A stretch of DNA of 64,000 bases from Bedellia somnulentella (GCA_963576735.1 OY755173.1:17206873-17270872), one strand, 5' to 3'. Counted from the stretch's first letter, positions 38,173 to 50,620 are shown. The notes: generated by a model from the letters alone, not told the origin. A program made the numbers and translations.

Positions 38173-38550
38173 CTATTCGTATATCTTGATCCAATATCCT
38201 GCCGTATCAGATAAATAACAAACGTATACAAATTGACATCGAATTCCGAACTTGTGAATGGAGCTATCGAATGTCTGACTTAAGTATATTTTAAGATCTT
38301 AAATGTTTTGAATATGCGACAGTTTTTAGATATTATACGACATTCATGGGTAGAAAGGGGTAGTGACATTGTGAGCTGGCATTACACGGCACTATTCGTA
38401 TATCTTGATCCAATATCCTGCCGTATCAGATAAATAACAAACGTATACAAATTGACATCGAATTCCGAACTTGTGAATGGAGCTATCGAATGTCTGACTT
38501 AAGTATATTTTAAGATCTTAAATGTTTTGAATATGCGACAGTTTTTAGAT
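38116..38550. repeat. Perfect 219-bp tandem duplication
   Basis: The sequence starting TACGACATTCATGGG at 38117 repeats 219 bp later (38336) and continues without any difference I can see to GTTTTTAGAT (38322-38331 and 38541-38550). The unit contains the head part of a SINE-B copy plus unique DNA. It is either a very recent duplication or an assembly artefact. Confidence 0.9.
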
Positions 38551-38553
38551 GTT

Positions 38554-40737
38554 TGGTTATTTCTGTTGGTTTTTCACGCTGAAAACGCTCGACAGGTTTT
38601 TGAGGCACTGTAATTCAGGGATAGCTTAAAAGCCTGGGGATCGCTCTGTTCATCCGAGAGCATCAAATACCGCTGAATTAATACATTTCCATACAAGCAA
38701 ATCGCTATGCTACATACATAATACTGCCGTATCATGATAAATCGGTGAGTTATCGAAGTGATCCGATATACTACTCAAGCACCAATTAGCTGTCAATTAG
38801 TTGCCTTTCACGTCGAGTCGTGGCCGGCAATACCGATAAACGAGTTGGCTACTGTACAAGCTGTAGATGAAACACCCATGATATGAGCACGTTTTTTTCA
38901 TTGGAAGTATTGTGTAACGGTTACAAAACAGAATTAATTGATCGAATTTCAACCTATATATATGCAGCGATCGTAGAAGAGCGTGGTGAGGGTATGGTGT
39001 AAAGAGGGTTCTGTTGAGTAATTTTGATGTATTTAAATTATCAATAGTCTAAACTTTACAGAATTTTGTTATCTTAAAGCCGCAAATGTTTAAGTTACAG
39101 CCTTTTCGCACAATCAAGTCTCCAAATATCACACAACAACTAATTCATAATCATCACTGCCAGCATACATCATCTGCCGAACATTGGCCTCTCCTCCTCA
39201 AAAGTTTGGTAACTCAACGACTACTAGTGTACTGAGGATATAAAGACCTATAAAAACATACACTCCGAGAAATGAACACGAAACATTAAAAAAGTGGCAT
39301 AAAACTTTAATCGAATTCATAAAAATAAAAACCAAACAAAAATTAAAAACAAATCGAAATGGTAATTCATTCACTAAGTCATTTTCCGTAATCATACGCG
39401 ATCAAGTAAACGGCAGATCGGCCCATTGATCATGATGACCGAGCGAGGAGTGGGAGTAACCCGCTCATTCATGTCGCGTTCAGTTGTACACCGCAAAGTG
39501 CATTCATTCAATTTTGTAATAAAAACCTACGCCGTCATTTTGTTAACGACATTATAATCATGTTTATTATGTGGCGTTTCTCCTCTAATGTAATTAGTGA
39601 ACATATATTTAGTTTAGTAGTAAATATAACGTTGTATGTAGTGTCCATTAAGGTTATTCTAATGTTGGAATGATAATATTCATGAACTAAGGAATTTACG
39701 TACAAACATAAATCAGACGAGCTACGATAATGTTGTCAATTAGCCGCTAGCATGCGATGATTTAACAACATTGCCAACGTTATGCACAGTTGCATATGCG
39801 TTATCTATCATACTGTTTTTATTTCACTTCTTCTGCCAGTGTTGCAAAGAACGTGAGAGAATAATTCTACTATAATTAGGTAATATAGAGATTACATGTA
39901 TGTTTCCATTAAAGAGTAATGTAGTAGAAACATTTACACGTTCGCCGTGTTTAAAGTCAAGTAATGTTTTGCGAATGAAAGTCAAATATAATATATATAT
40001 GACTTTGATGATGTCTTTGACTGACATTGATTTGAATTTCATTCGCAAAACAATATTTCACTTACTATTTCTAACATGGTGAACGTATAATTTTATCTAC
40101 TAACACTCTTTAATGGATAAATATATTCAATCATCCAATTTGCCGCCCGCGAATCAATGAGCATGACACTACGGTTATTACATCAAAAATGAAGACCCTC
40201 GGTCACTAAAAGGATCATGGCTGTATCTATTTCTACATGATAACTAGTGCAATTACCATTTTTATCAAATGTTACCACATTCAACGCCAGTGCAACACAT
40301 TGGTGGGAAGTACGTATCATTGTATGTAACTCCAATTCGCTCACAAGACATAAGGCCAAGCATTCGCGACAAATACGGCCCCTAGAGATGAGGCAACTCG
40401 GCAAACAGCGCACAGAATTGGGCAAGTGGCATTATTTGCGAACACCCACGGCATCCGTCGGCCGCGGCAAATAGTGCCGGCCAAACGCAAAATACGGCAA
40501 GTCAATAAACTCCCACTGTCGACATATAGGTAAACATATTTACTGAATTCTCGGTTAATATGTGAATTGACTTTCCCATTGTTGTCTAATCATGGCTTTA
40601 CGTACATTTTGGAGAATCACTTGAGATATTTTAGATTATTCATTCTAAACAAAATATATGCGGTACAGTCTCGTTTATTCATAATTGAGAACAAACCGCA
40701 TTCATTTGCACCATTTCATATACCTATTCCACCTAAC
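38554..40737. other. Gene-free stretch
   Basis: No gene recognised. About 39905-40055 contains inverted copies of TTTTGCGAATGAAAGTCAAA and TTTGAATTTCATTCGCAAAA around a TA-rich centre (imperfect inverted repeat, ~100 bp). A GC-richer patch at 40320-40500 has no coding support. Confidence 0.5.
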
Positions 40738-41050
40738 TTACTTACTTACTTACTTATACTCACGCCCAATATTCCCATTGGGGTAGGCAGAGACTATCGA
40801 TCGAAGTACGATCTTGACAAACCTCTCTTGCTTCCCTTACATTCATTATTCTTCTCATACATGCTCTTTTATTCTTCTCACTACGGACCCCCGCCTTTAT
40901 AAGAACGTTCTCTATCTGGTCAAGAAACGTTTTACGAGGCCGTCCTCTACTAACAATCCCATCCACATTGGCTCTATATATCCCTTTGGCTACTTTATTT
41001 CCATCCATCCTCTCTATGTGCCCAAACCACCTCAAAAATAACAAATTCAA
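40738..41050 (-). mobile_element. Non-LTR retrotransposon ORF2 C-terminus and 3' tail
   Basis: An open minus-strand frame (41050-40760) reads LLFLRWFGHIERMDGNKVAK, then SRGRPRKTFLDQIENVLI and REAREVCQDR. The RWFGH-(I/V)-x-RMD and (R/K)GRPR-K motifs mark the C-terminus of RTE/R1-type LINE ORF2 proteins. The 3' end is CTCTGCCTACCCCAATGGG..TTGGGCGTGAGTATAAGT with an AAGT repeat tail (about 40738-40756). The 5' part is truncated. The frame has no stop, so the copy is fairly young. Confidence 0.85.
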
Positions 41051-43450
41051 AAACCAAAAATAAAACTACTATTCCTTATAATTATAACTGATGCTTCATC
41101 AGTCTGGATTCTTATTCCCTTTCATGTTCCTAAAACATCTGATTAATTTACCAAAATCCCAACACGTCTTCATCAGCCAGGTTGCAGTTTGATAGTAACA
41201 AGGCGCGCTTTACGAGCCACTGCCATGAAATTTATTTATCCGTTTCTCGTAGGCGGCTCATTGCTTAGTTTGTCATTCACTTTACCGCATCGTAAACATC
41301 GCTGTGACTTTTCAAACAAGCAATACTGTGAAATATATAATGGCTATGAGTTAACTCTATTCTGAAAGGAAATCTAATGCAAAAACAAACTTAAAATATT
41401 CATCTGTCGCTCAAGTCAAATGATGTAGAGAGCGTTTTAGAGCGTATTTTAGCCTCGTGATAGCGTGATCATTTATCTGAGTTATTTCAAAGTTGAACAG
41501 CCACAAGAGAGGATAGATACGCCGCACTATTTCAAACTGAAGAGTTCTGCTATACAAATCGAATAATCAATCGATAAGTAATAGATGTAAAAATAACGAA
41601 ACACCTACTAGATATTCTCAAAGTGTAGCAATTTCAATGAACTAATACGAACACGCGCACAGAATCTGGATTCCGACGATCTATGAGAGAATTGCTAATG
41701 CCAAAGTCGGGACGAACGACCTCCAAGTTTCTATATTGAATACAAATGCCCGAAATGGGTGCGCATGAGCATCCTAGCAATACATAAGACGCATTTTAAA
41801 GTTTATAAATTGATATATACTTTCTCATACACACACAACTATAACCCTACATGTAGCAAGCTAGATTTTGAAATACGGGATCGTCGGTGATGGAGTCCCA
41901 ACACCAAGCAATATATTAAAAAGCTTCAATGACGTAGGCAGGTCTCATCTCATACGAGGTACCAGACCACGGCAAACGATAATAGGATCTCTATTCTATA
42001 ACTGGACTCAATTTACTTAGAGTACAAACAACTTAAAAACCTCTTACCTAAGGGGTTGTCCAGTACTTATGAATGATAAAAAGCCACTTTCAACACACGA
42101 TTCAGTACAGAATGGTTGTTTTACCAAACAGATGTCGGCACCTTTTCAATGGAGCGAATAGCCGCACGCGCTTCCTGTATTCAATGGCGAATCGTAATGT
42201 GTGAAAAACACATTCCATCACAATGGTCTTCATCATATAACAGCAAGTCGACTTGTACGTTATAAGTTATAAGTGATAGTTTTGCGACGTTTCCACATAC
42301 ATAAGATTACACGTTGTAGAAGACATTCACATTCTCTCGGTTATAAAAGGTAGCCAAAGCGACCCAATTTTGGAAGTTGAGTGGGGAAGAATTGTAACAT
42401 AAAGGTTAAAACACATAACACAACTTAAAAATCTCAAATAACCTAAAATGCCTCTTACGACATCCGCCGCGAGAAAAATGGTTCATTCTATTGAAATTTT
42501 ATTATTACATTTATGTGAAAGTGAATCTAGGGGCAATTCGAAAATGTCAAAGAATGCAGAGAATTTACTGTAAAATATAATATTTTATGAGAATTTACTG
42601 CAAAATATAATATTTTTAGACTCTATTGTGATTTGTGCGAATTTGATCATTTATGAGCCTATAATGAACCTACCATAGTCGGGAATCGGAATAAGCACAG
42701 AAATATGTAAAGTTGAGGTTCTTGGGTCGTGAGGAGCCCATAAGAAAACAATTGAATCTGCATCGAATCCTTTAGGTGACCTACACACAATTAAATTATT
42801 ATTTTTAACTCAATTTATCTTTAATAATCTATAGCGCCATTAAATCAGTTTTAAAGTGTGTTTACAACGATGACTATTGCTTTGGTGTGAAAGAAGATTT
42901 ATTCGAAATAGTCCTTTTAAAATAATATGCGTATCAAAGTCACATTAATCATCCTATTTAAACATTAACGACTAGCTTAACATAGTGGTTCCTAGTCATC
43001 TATTTGTGATACGACAACAAGCGACAAACATTACGTTTTACGTAACAAAAAGCAAGTCGTAAGCTCGACATTGCAATAAAATAAAGTTACATTAAAGCTG
43101 TTTGATATAAGCCACCCGTTTAGTCGCTAAAACGGAGGTTCGCGTGCAATGCCATGAAATTTGGTTCAGGTTTATCTGCATGCAGCTGAAATGCGCAGTC
43201 GGTCCCAGCCCACAGCCAAACTAATTTCACCGTTGAAACCTTTCTAGCTAAAATGTAAACGTTACCATTGGTATAAGCTTTTTTATATTAAAATTGCGGA
43301 ACTGGTATGTGTGTAGGGTGCTATACATTTTCAGTATGTATCCCTGAACCTTTTATTTGACTATAGGGAATTAAATAAAAATAAACAAGAACAAGGCTAT
43401 TAATTTTCTGATATCCATCTTACTTTATATTTCTAAACAACTTTGCAAAA
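41051..43450. other. Gene-free stretch with SINE-B relics
   Basis: Minus-strand SINE-B relics are at about 41883-41975 and 42340-42485 (GGTAGCCAAAGCGACCCAAT, GGAAGTTGAGTGGGGAAGA). A 30-bp unit GAATTTACTG(T/C)AAAATATAA is duplicated in tandem at 42559-42618. No gene recognised. Confidence 0.55.
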
Positions 43451-43453
43451 ACG

Positions 43454-44001
43454 ACTATTGACTTTCGGATATTTTAATCGCGTGTTATTACATGGTTTTT
43501 TAAAGCCCGGCGTTTCGAAAACTTTTCAGTTATCATGGTCACGGGAAGACTAAGGTGTTATTTGTCATTATACAGTACTAAAAAATTATTAATACTATCT
43601 ATCTTCACAAAATTTAAGTTACATTTGCGTTTTAATATTTGCTAAGTACAAAAAGAGCTAATGTTATCTGGAGTCTTGCTAGTATTCTTCCCTTGCTTAG
43701 TTGTGCTTATGATCGGGTTCTAAGCTGGTGGTAATTGCCAACCATCATCGCTATTGAAGTTTGGATTTTTCTTTATTTTAATCAATCGATAATCTTTTGC
43801 TAGAATTGTAGGTTTGTCAAAACGCATGTGGTAGTTTGGCTTATCGAAGGTGTGTGCACAAAGCAGATCTTTCAGGACACCTATTCTTCACATCAGCAAT
43901 ATTTTCTTTTACGCGAGTAGCTACACTACGCTTTGTTTGACCTATTTATGAAAGACCACACTCACAGTCTAGTTTATGTAAATATCCGAAAGTCAATAGT
44001 T
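43454..44001 (-). mobile_element. Penelope-like element relic with GIY-YIG endonuclease remnant
   Basis: On the minus strand, 43975-43890 reads LDCECGLS-stop-IGQTKRSVAT, then RVKENIADVKNR. After a frame change, 43830-43720 reads FDKPTILAKDYRLIKIKK, then NPNFNSDDGWQLPPA. This is the GIY-YIG nuclease region of Penelope-like retroelements, with a stop where the conserved Tyr of YIGQT would be, and at least one frameshift. The usual 3' region with a GAAACGCCGGGCTTT block follows. TATTGACTTTCGGATATT occurs at 43457-43474 and, inverted, at 43982-43999, consistent with the rearranged ends typical of these elements. Confidence 0.8.
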
Positions 44002-45321
44002 GTTTTAATTATAATGTGCAATCATGAAAGTCTTAGAAAATACTTTGCAAAATCGGTTTGTGGAAAAAGGATTTTTATTTGACTAGTAAAATGTGATCGC
44101 ATTTAATTATTCTAAATGTGTTCAATCCAGATATGAAATAAAATTAAAGGCTGAATTGTACAATAACCGTTTTCCACTATGGACTTTACAAAGCATAGCC
44201 CCGAAACGGCACATGATTTGCGAAAGAACGTGAGAAATCATTAAACTAACATACAATGGACGCAAAAAACCGTTGACATATTAATGTGCAACATTTGCAG
44301 CGTTTTTTTCTCAATCTACCGTCTTACAATTCAAAACTCAGTAATTATAAAACATGACTTTAAAGAATGCTTTAAAAACAACTTCGGTATTAGTAATCAT
44401 GATGATCAATACAAAAACGTTATCCATCTGCACGTAATGGAAGACTTAATTCATAATTAAATGGTTAATGATCTTCTTGATTGAGCATAAACAAACATTA
44501 ACTTTGCAGCAATTCTATTAAAAATAATATGAAACTTGTTATTACATTTCTAAAAAAACATACACAAGTTTGACAAAGTTCTCGAATGAATGTATAATTG
44601 GTTTTCTGAATTAAACGACATGAAAGTAAAACCCAAAATATCGATTGCTGCTATTTTCCATTTACTTTCTTTGTTATAGACACATCAGCGTTTATTTGAT
44701 CTTTTTCTTAATGTTCCGCCACTTTACTGTTCACTATTACTATTTTTTGTATAATCACATTCATTACAAGAAATCGCATCGGTATTTCAGAACTTAAGAT
44801 AGCGGTCATCGGTAAGATGTAAAAATCTTTAAAGAAAATTCATGTCTCATGTGCGTTTATCAATAAAAACACAGGTAAAATAATTATAATGAATTGTTCA
44901 TGAAAAGCGCATGTGAGGATTTCCGCTGGTGGCGAATTTTTTTCCTTCGTTTATTTATTAGTTAGAGGTAAAATAATATCGCAACTCAAATGCCAAAACC
45001 ACTACAACCAGCTTCAGAATCATATCCACGTTCAATTACGTGTTATCGCTTCGCAATTTCCACACCAAGAAAATTGAATGATTTCGTAATGACGAGAGCA
45101 TAATTAAGATTGTCCGATATTAGTGGAGTTATCAAGTTCCTGGTCGAAGTAACGGTTCGCCTGCGCGTTTAACTGGAGCGTTGCATTCCCACACAGATAT
45201 AGAAACAGCTATCCGTCTGCGCTTTGTAAGGCTTTTCCACCAGATTTACGAACGGAATAAGATTCAGAGATATTTTAAGACAGGTGGAAGCCTTTAGCTG
45301 TTTAGTGTCAGCTTAACATAG
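44002..45321. other. Gene-free stretch with a Family C copy
   Basis: AT-rich. Family C copy at about 44905-44985 (TTCATGAAAAGCGCATGTGA, TGGTGGCGAATTTTTTTCCT, TTTATTTATTAGTTA). No gene recognised. Confidence 0.5.
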
Positions 45322-45391
45322 CACTACCCCATTTCTAATTCCTTAGCTCTGGCCACCCCTTCTAGGGATTTATAGCCGTGAGTATATGTCT
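45322..45391 (+). repeat. SINE-B fragment, central part deleted
   Basis: GCACTACCCCATTTC (5' part) joins directly to AATTCCTTAGCTCTGGCCAC and TTTATAGCCGTGAGTATATG (3' part). About 160 bp of the usual middle is missing. Confidence 0.75.
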
Positions 45392-45584
45392 GTCGAAGCC
45401 CTTCATGTCAGAGAGTTTGGAAGTCAAAACTCTATAGTTTGTATGTTATAGGATGAGGACATAGGATACCAAACCGTCAGATAATCATGATTATAGTCGG
45501 GTTGATATTTTCAGTTCCGATTTTGGATAACATTAAATAAAAAACCTACCTTCAAATAACATAATTTGTTATACAGCTATTGAG

Positions 45585-45647
45585 AATAAAAGAATCGTGT
45601 TAATCTCTCATATAATGAATATGAGAGATTAACACGATTCTTTTATT
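45585..45647. repeat. Perfect 29-bp-arm palindrome
   Basis: AATAAAAGAATCGTGTTAAT at the left continues to position 45613. The exact reverse complement occupies 45619-45647, separated by AATGA. No target duplication or similarity to other repeats in the window. It could fold into a hairpin as DNA or RNA. Confidence 0.92.
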
Positions 45648-45977
45648 TCTATTGGCAATAAGTGTTAAGAAAAAATCACCCGTTTTTACTACTTTCACGG
45701 TAAACCAAAGCTAAGTTCGCAGGCGGTAACAAAAAATCAACTGAACCGTATTAGCATTTCTTCAACCAACAATGCTATGTAAGTCGTAATATATCTGAAA
45801 TCCGAATACAGTTGTACATGCACTTAGAGTAATGTCCGGGAAGCAGATAGCAACGGCCTATTCTGCAAAACCGGCCAAGTCCCGTATTCCCACGTAAAGC
45901 CGATCCCATCTATCTAATTTAATTACACGCAACTAAATAATGCAATCATTGACATCGGAAGTTGCGTCTCAGTTTAT

Positions 45978-45996
45978 TTGCTGTTTCCACAATACG
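45978..45996. repeat. 19-bp match to the TRIM LTR 3' end
   Basis: TTTGCTGTTTCCACAATAC equals the last bases of the LTR ending at 36167 plus its flank. The rest of the LTR is absent here. Confidence 0.35.
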
Positions 45997-45999
45997 TCT

Positions 46000-47250
46000 G
46001 CTGATTACGTTTTAATGCGTTTGGAATTGTCTAATCATTCGATTTTAATTTAGGATTTCCTGTCGTGGATTTTGATGATGTTGGTAAAAGATACAAATAT
46101 CGTTTATGCTGTATATGCTCGAATGACTAGAAGGTACTAAATTTGTAAATAAACTAAGCCAACTAAACTAAATATAAATGATTATTATAACAAAATCATT
46201 TTCTAAACAACGTTTTCTTCGTCTTCCGGAACAAATCAATATATATATTAAAGCTTTGGGATATTAACTATAAACTATTCTAAAGAAACGAATACATCGA
46301 TAAAAAGCCTATAGCTCGTCCAAAGAATACAAAATTCGTCACCGACTCACCACAGATGAAGCGTCAATAAATAACGCATGTTATAAAAGAGACATTACCA
46401 TGTATTCTCGATAAAACGAGTTCCGATTCACGACAGATCGTATCAAGGACGGTCGTACACTCGTAGAACGGCTCCAATTTGCATAGCACCTCATTGGCAG
46501 GATGTCGTAGTGGGTCCGAGGTACGTGACACTGTGGTACCAACGTGCTGTATTGCCGTCATATTTACATATATCACTTACCCGCCTCAACTTTTAGCAGT
46601 GGATAGGGTTTTCCGTGATTTTGACCTCTTTAACAATCACTGTCATGTAATTACCAATTTGTAAAGTAGGGCTGTGGTTTCATCGTCACGATTCCTTCAA
46701 ACATTTAAAGCATGTTTTTGGAGGTGTAATCAGAGGTATAACGAAAATAGTGGTATTCACTATCGGATTCCTTTTTTATTCTTATTTATTTACATAAAAC
46801 TCTTGTCTGATAAATAAATAAAAAAACAAAAGTAAATTTTCTGGACTTACTTGGTCTCCAACAAGTGCACATAAGCCAGTGTCTTACTTTCTCTGTATTG
46901 TTTTTTATATAATGCATATTCTGTATTCAAAATATCTTCACCTATATCGCCTATAGTCAACCTATATCAATGTTTTTTATTTAGCAATTCAAATTTCAGC
47001 CTCTAAAATAGAACCTTTAACTGCAAATATCGACGGCAAACAATTCCACGATAAGGCTTGCCAACTTGAAAAGAGAGTGAGGAAATTCACACGGTCAAAT
47101 GCATCAAGGCCGACCGTACCATGGTTCGCATTAGCATAGCCCTTACAGGCCGGATGTCGTTGCAACGTGTGCTTCGTATTCACCTCGTAGTGTCCATCAC
47201 CCTCGTATTGCCGACCGGTGATGCGACCTTGTCTTGTCGTGCAGACCACC
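46000..47250. other. Unassigned region with two GC-richer blocks
   Basis: Blocks at about 46380-46580 and 46985-47250 are richer in GC and carry minus-strand frames of 70 and 86 codons (EPFYECTTVLDTICRESELV; LQRHPACKGYANANHGTVGL). No family recognised and no convincing paired splice sites. They could be decayed coding parts of an unknown mobile element. Confidence 0.3.
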
Positions 47251-47256
47251 CACGAA

Positions 47257-47390
47257 AGCTAGTACGAGCGCTATTATATCGACACGATAACGGTTAGAAT
47301 GAGATGGCAGTATACGATACTAAGTAAGTGCGTAAGAGATGGCTGTTTTATACCACCCGATAACTAGTTTTAACACCGCTCGTACTAGCT
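47257..47390. mobile_element. 134-bp mini-element with inverted ends, copy 2
   Basis: Same interior as the element at 14571-14706, but with ends AGCTAGTACGAGC and GCTCGTACTAGCT. These are again a perfect inverted pair, although the end sequence differs from copy 1 at three positions. Confidence 0.75.
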
Positions 47391-47879
47391 ATGCTGGGTT
47401 TTGATTGTATCTGTTTGACAGGTTTGGAGCAGAAGGAAAGGCAGCTGGGGTTAAAGGTTGCAGTATTGATCCCCGTTTGAAAAACGATTGGTAGATTTAT
47501 GTGCTAGTTTAAATGATGTTGCAACAGGTTATTACCTGCATAATATCAAATACTATTATACTTTGGATGATAAGCTAGATCGAAGCATCACTTCAATAAG
47601 TCGCCACCCAATATCAGCATTTAAAATAGGGAGTACATTGAAATATATGAAATAGTCAATTTCGCTCGTTAATTATTGTATTTTGTTATATAATGCTTTT
47701 TGTTATAATACCGTCAGAGTTTATAAATTACGTAGCAGCGCGATATTTTATTCCATTCTTAGGAAAATGAACGAACGATATCATAAACATTTCTGCGAAC
47801 TGGAAAAAACATGTTTTTTATATTCAAAGATGTATTTGTAATGACATTTTATTATGATGAAGCTTGAACTCATCGATCA

Positions 47880-48010
47880 CGCCATAAATCCCAGAAGGCG
47901 TGACAGAGGTACTAATATATGAAAATCACTTGACATTTTGTTCACCCGGTGTTCAGAGTAACTATCACGAATACACTATCACATGACTAAGTACACTAAA
48001 GCCTCAGTGT
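47880..48010 (-). repeat. SINE-A relic
   Basis: Keeps GACAGAGGTACTAATA, TTCACCCGGTGTTCAGAGTA and ACACTATCACATGACTAAGT in order. The tRNA head is missing. Confidence 0.6.
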
Positions 48011-49704
48011 TTTTACGATAGTATAATGAATGGATATAGTTAAATACTATAGTCGCATGATTAATACTATTGTGTCATCGATACGGACTTTGCTACTCGA
48101 TTATTATTGTAAGATGATACTATAGAGCTTTGTTTGATAGTATAAACAAACTCACCATATATCTGTAATTGTCTATTAAAAATCATTACATAACTAATAG
48201 CTGACCTTGCACACCATAACATAAGTCATAAACCATTAAGTAATATCCAATTTTAATAAGAGGTTGGATCAGTTTTGTTATTGAAGGATGCAAAAAATAT
48301 TTAACCGGTTGTTAAATAACAATAATCAGTGTAACAATTACGGAAAACATTGTGACACGAGAATTTCCATTTATTCGGTGTCCTGTAATGTAATGTGAAA
48401 GGGAGTGTCGTGTGTAATGTAGGCATATACGTGTTGCTTCCCAAGCGGAGGCGCTCCGAATTCATATTTTTGCATGACGTTGTAATAACAATAATGTGAA
48501 AAGTTTATTTTTATATATTTCCGAAGATGTCATTGTGTCTACTTACTTAGATTTATATTGTCTGTAAATCTTGCAAGGAAAAAGTAAACCATATGTGTAA
48601 AACACGTAATAGTTTTCCACATCATTCCTGAGACGTTTAGCAGCTCCAGGTGTTAGTATTATGATACCATAATATTAAATGAAAGGTTACAGTTCACACT
48701 GGTGAGCAACACTCAGGTATTCGATACGATCTATCTGTTTTACAAACAATACACATGTATAGGCAAATGTCGGAGGAATCATGTGGTATGCGCGTGGTTT
48801 TACCTGGGTTAACTGTATGGTTGTGCAATACCGCACCATTGTATGCAAAGCCATCATTGGAATATTAAGTTATCTTTGGGTACATCTTGCTAGGGATTTG
48901 AGGATAACCAGTGGTGTAAAAACGGTAAAAGGACAACTATTTACCATACTTAGTAGTTTTAATTATGGGGTCAATTGCAACCTGAATTGAGCCTAGCACA
49001 GTGTGTCTTGTCTTAACTTATATGTGTAGTTTATTCATCAATTTCATCACTAGGTTCTTTATGCGGTACCACAGCCAAGGAAACTAAACCGCAGATAGAA
49101 ACAGACGGACTGGTTAACCTAAGGTTTTCATACCATATATACTGAATAAACATCATAGTTCTAGTGTAAAAGTTCGGACATAAAATGTTATTTGTACAAG
49201 CGCCCATTCACGAAGCAAAATAAATCCGTCCTTTACAATTTCATCAAAGCGCCCGTCCACCATTCGCAATCTCGTTTATTTTAAGACCGGAAGGATTTTA
49301 GTGTGAGCCGAGAACTGACTTCCTCAGATAACATGATTTAAGAGTAGAGGTAATAAATCGTTTATTTGTTAAAAGTATTAAAGATTAAGTCGTGACGTGA
49401 GTGAAGCGGCTTCCGGAAGCTCTAAACCTGGTTCAAAATATAACAGATTAATTCACGCCATTGCATCGATGAAATTATGTTTTAACGATTAGCTGGGAGA
49501 ACATTTCAATCCAATATTGATTTTTTAAATTATAAGCTGTACAGACACTCTGTCCACAACCTCTTCGTTTAAGCTGCACAGCCCCTGGCTGCTGACAGCT
49601 GTGCCAGACAGTATAAAGCACATGCTTTGCACCCACATGGGTTTCATATATCTGCATCAGAGGCAGTGATTATTCCAGCTTATTAGTACTGTAATTTAAT
49701 GTTT
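48011..49704. other. Gene-free stretch
   Basis: No gene or repeat recognised. A 69-codon frame at 48781-48990 has no features supporting translation. Confidence 0.5.
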
Positions 49705-49840
49705 TTTGACATGAATTCCTCATGTGGGGATTATTACTCATAAATAAAAGATGTTATTAAAGGAAAGAAAAATTTCGCCCCCGCCAGTGTCGAAATTTTT
49801 CTTTCCTTTAATAACATCTTTTATTTATGAGTTATTAGTA
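49705..49840 (+). repeat. Family C copy containing a perfect 42-bp-arm palindrome
   Basis: The start (ACATGAATTCCTCATGTGGG) and the GCCAGTGTCGAAATTTTTCT part follow family C. Within it, 49736-49777 is the exact reverse complement of 49791-49832, with a 13-base spacer. In the other family C copies only the TAATAAATA / TATTTATTA parts are inverted. Confidence 0.88.
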
Positions 49841-50049
49841 CTGTATTTTTTTTTCAGATAGAAAGTTGGATATTATGTCTAACTAAACAACTGATATAAT
49901 TCTACCAATTTTCTATGTGTTGTAGCCGCTCCAAATAAAAATTAACACTACTAGTGTTATGATATGAACTAAACTGAATCTCATTGTGCCACGGATAAGA
50001 TACCATTTTGTTGTAACCATAAAAAGTTTTAAAGTGTTGAACGAATGAA

Positions 50050-50620
50050 ATACTTTTCATCCATCATCTGATTATTAAAGAGCAAAGCATGCACGAAACT
50101 CGAGCTCGTATAGGATTATTTAGGCATCTAAAACCGCCACAAAATTCACGTAAACCAAATCCGAACCGGGACCGGACGTCCGTCCGCCGCCGATCCCGTT
50201 GCACATCAAAAGAAGACATTCCCAATAAATAACACACAATTTTAAACCCTAAAAACATTAATGGAACATACAAAATCCGCGACCCGGCCGCTCGCACATA
50301 AAATTGACGCGCTACATCTTGTCACTTGCACAGATGATTAAGTTGCAGTGGAGTAGTGGACGGAGCTTTACCGCAGACGGAAATATATTCGGGTTAAAGT
50401 GCCTAAATATCCAAGTGACAACACACTCTACTTTAAAACGTTAAAAGTAAAGCATATTGAATATATTATATGTGACCTACTGGAGTATAAACGACTAGCT
50501 AGACGGACTGTTATAAATAATTCTCATTTCGTGTGCCTTAGTGACAGTAGTGTAATAGGGCATGTGTTTGTCTCAAAGTTTTGTAGAGCATGTAAATTAT
50601 ACAGGGTTTATCTATTTTCA
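50050..50620. other. GC-richer block and unassigned frame
   Basis: About 50090-50300 is GC-rich (GACCGGACGTCCGTCCGCCG) with a 77-codon minus-strand frame. To its right a plus-strand frame opens at GTG (50399) and runs into the SINE-B at 50633. It could be a promoter or 5'-UTR block, but nothing decides this. Confidence 0.25.

Noticed and set aside
38116..38550. CRISPR-like or satellite array
   Set aside because: Only two units of 219 bp with no spacers; a simple tandem duplication.
40183..40425. 80-codon minus-strand frame (MPNSVRCLPSCLISRG)
   Set aside because: No family similarity, no splice or start context; overlapping plus-strand frame of equal quality.
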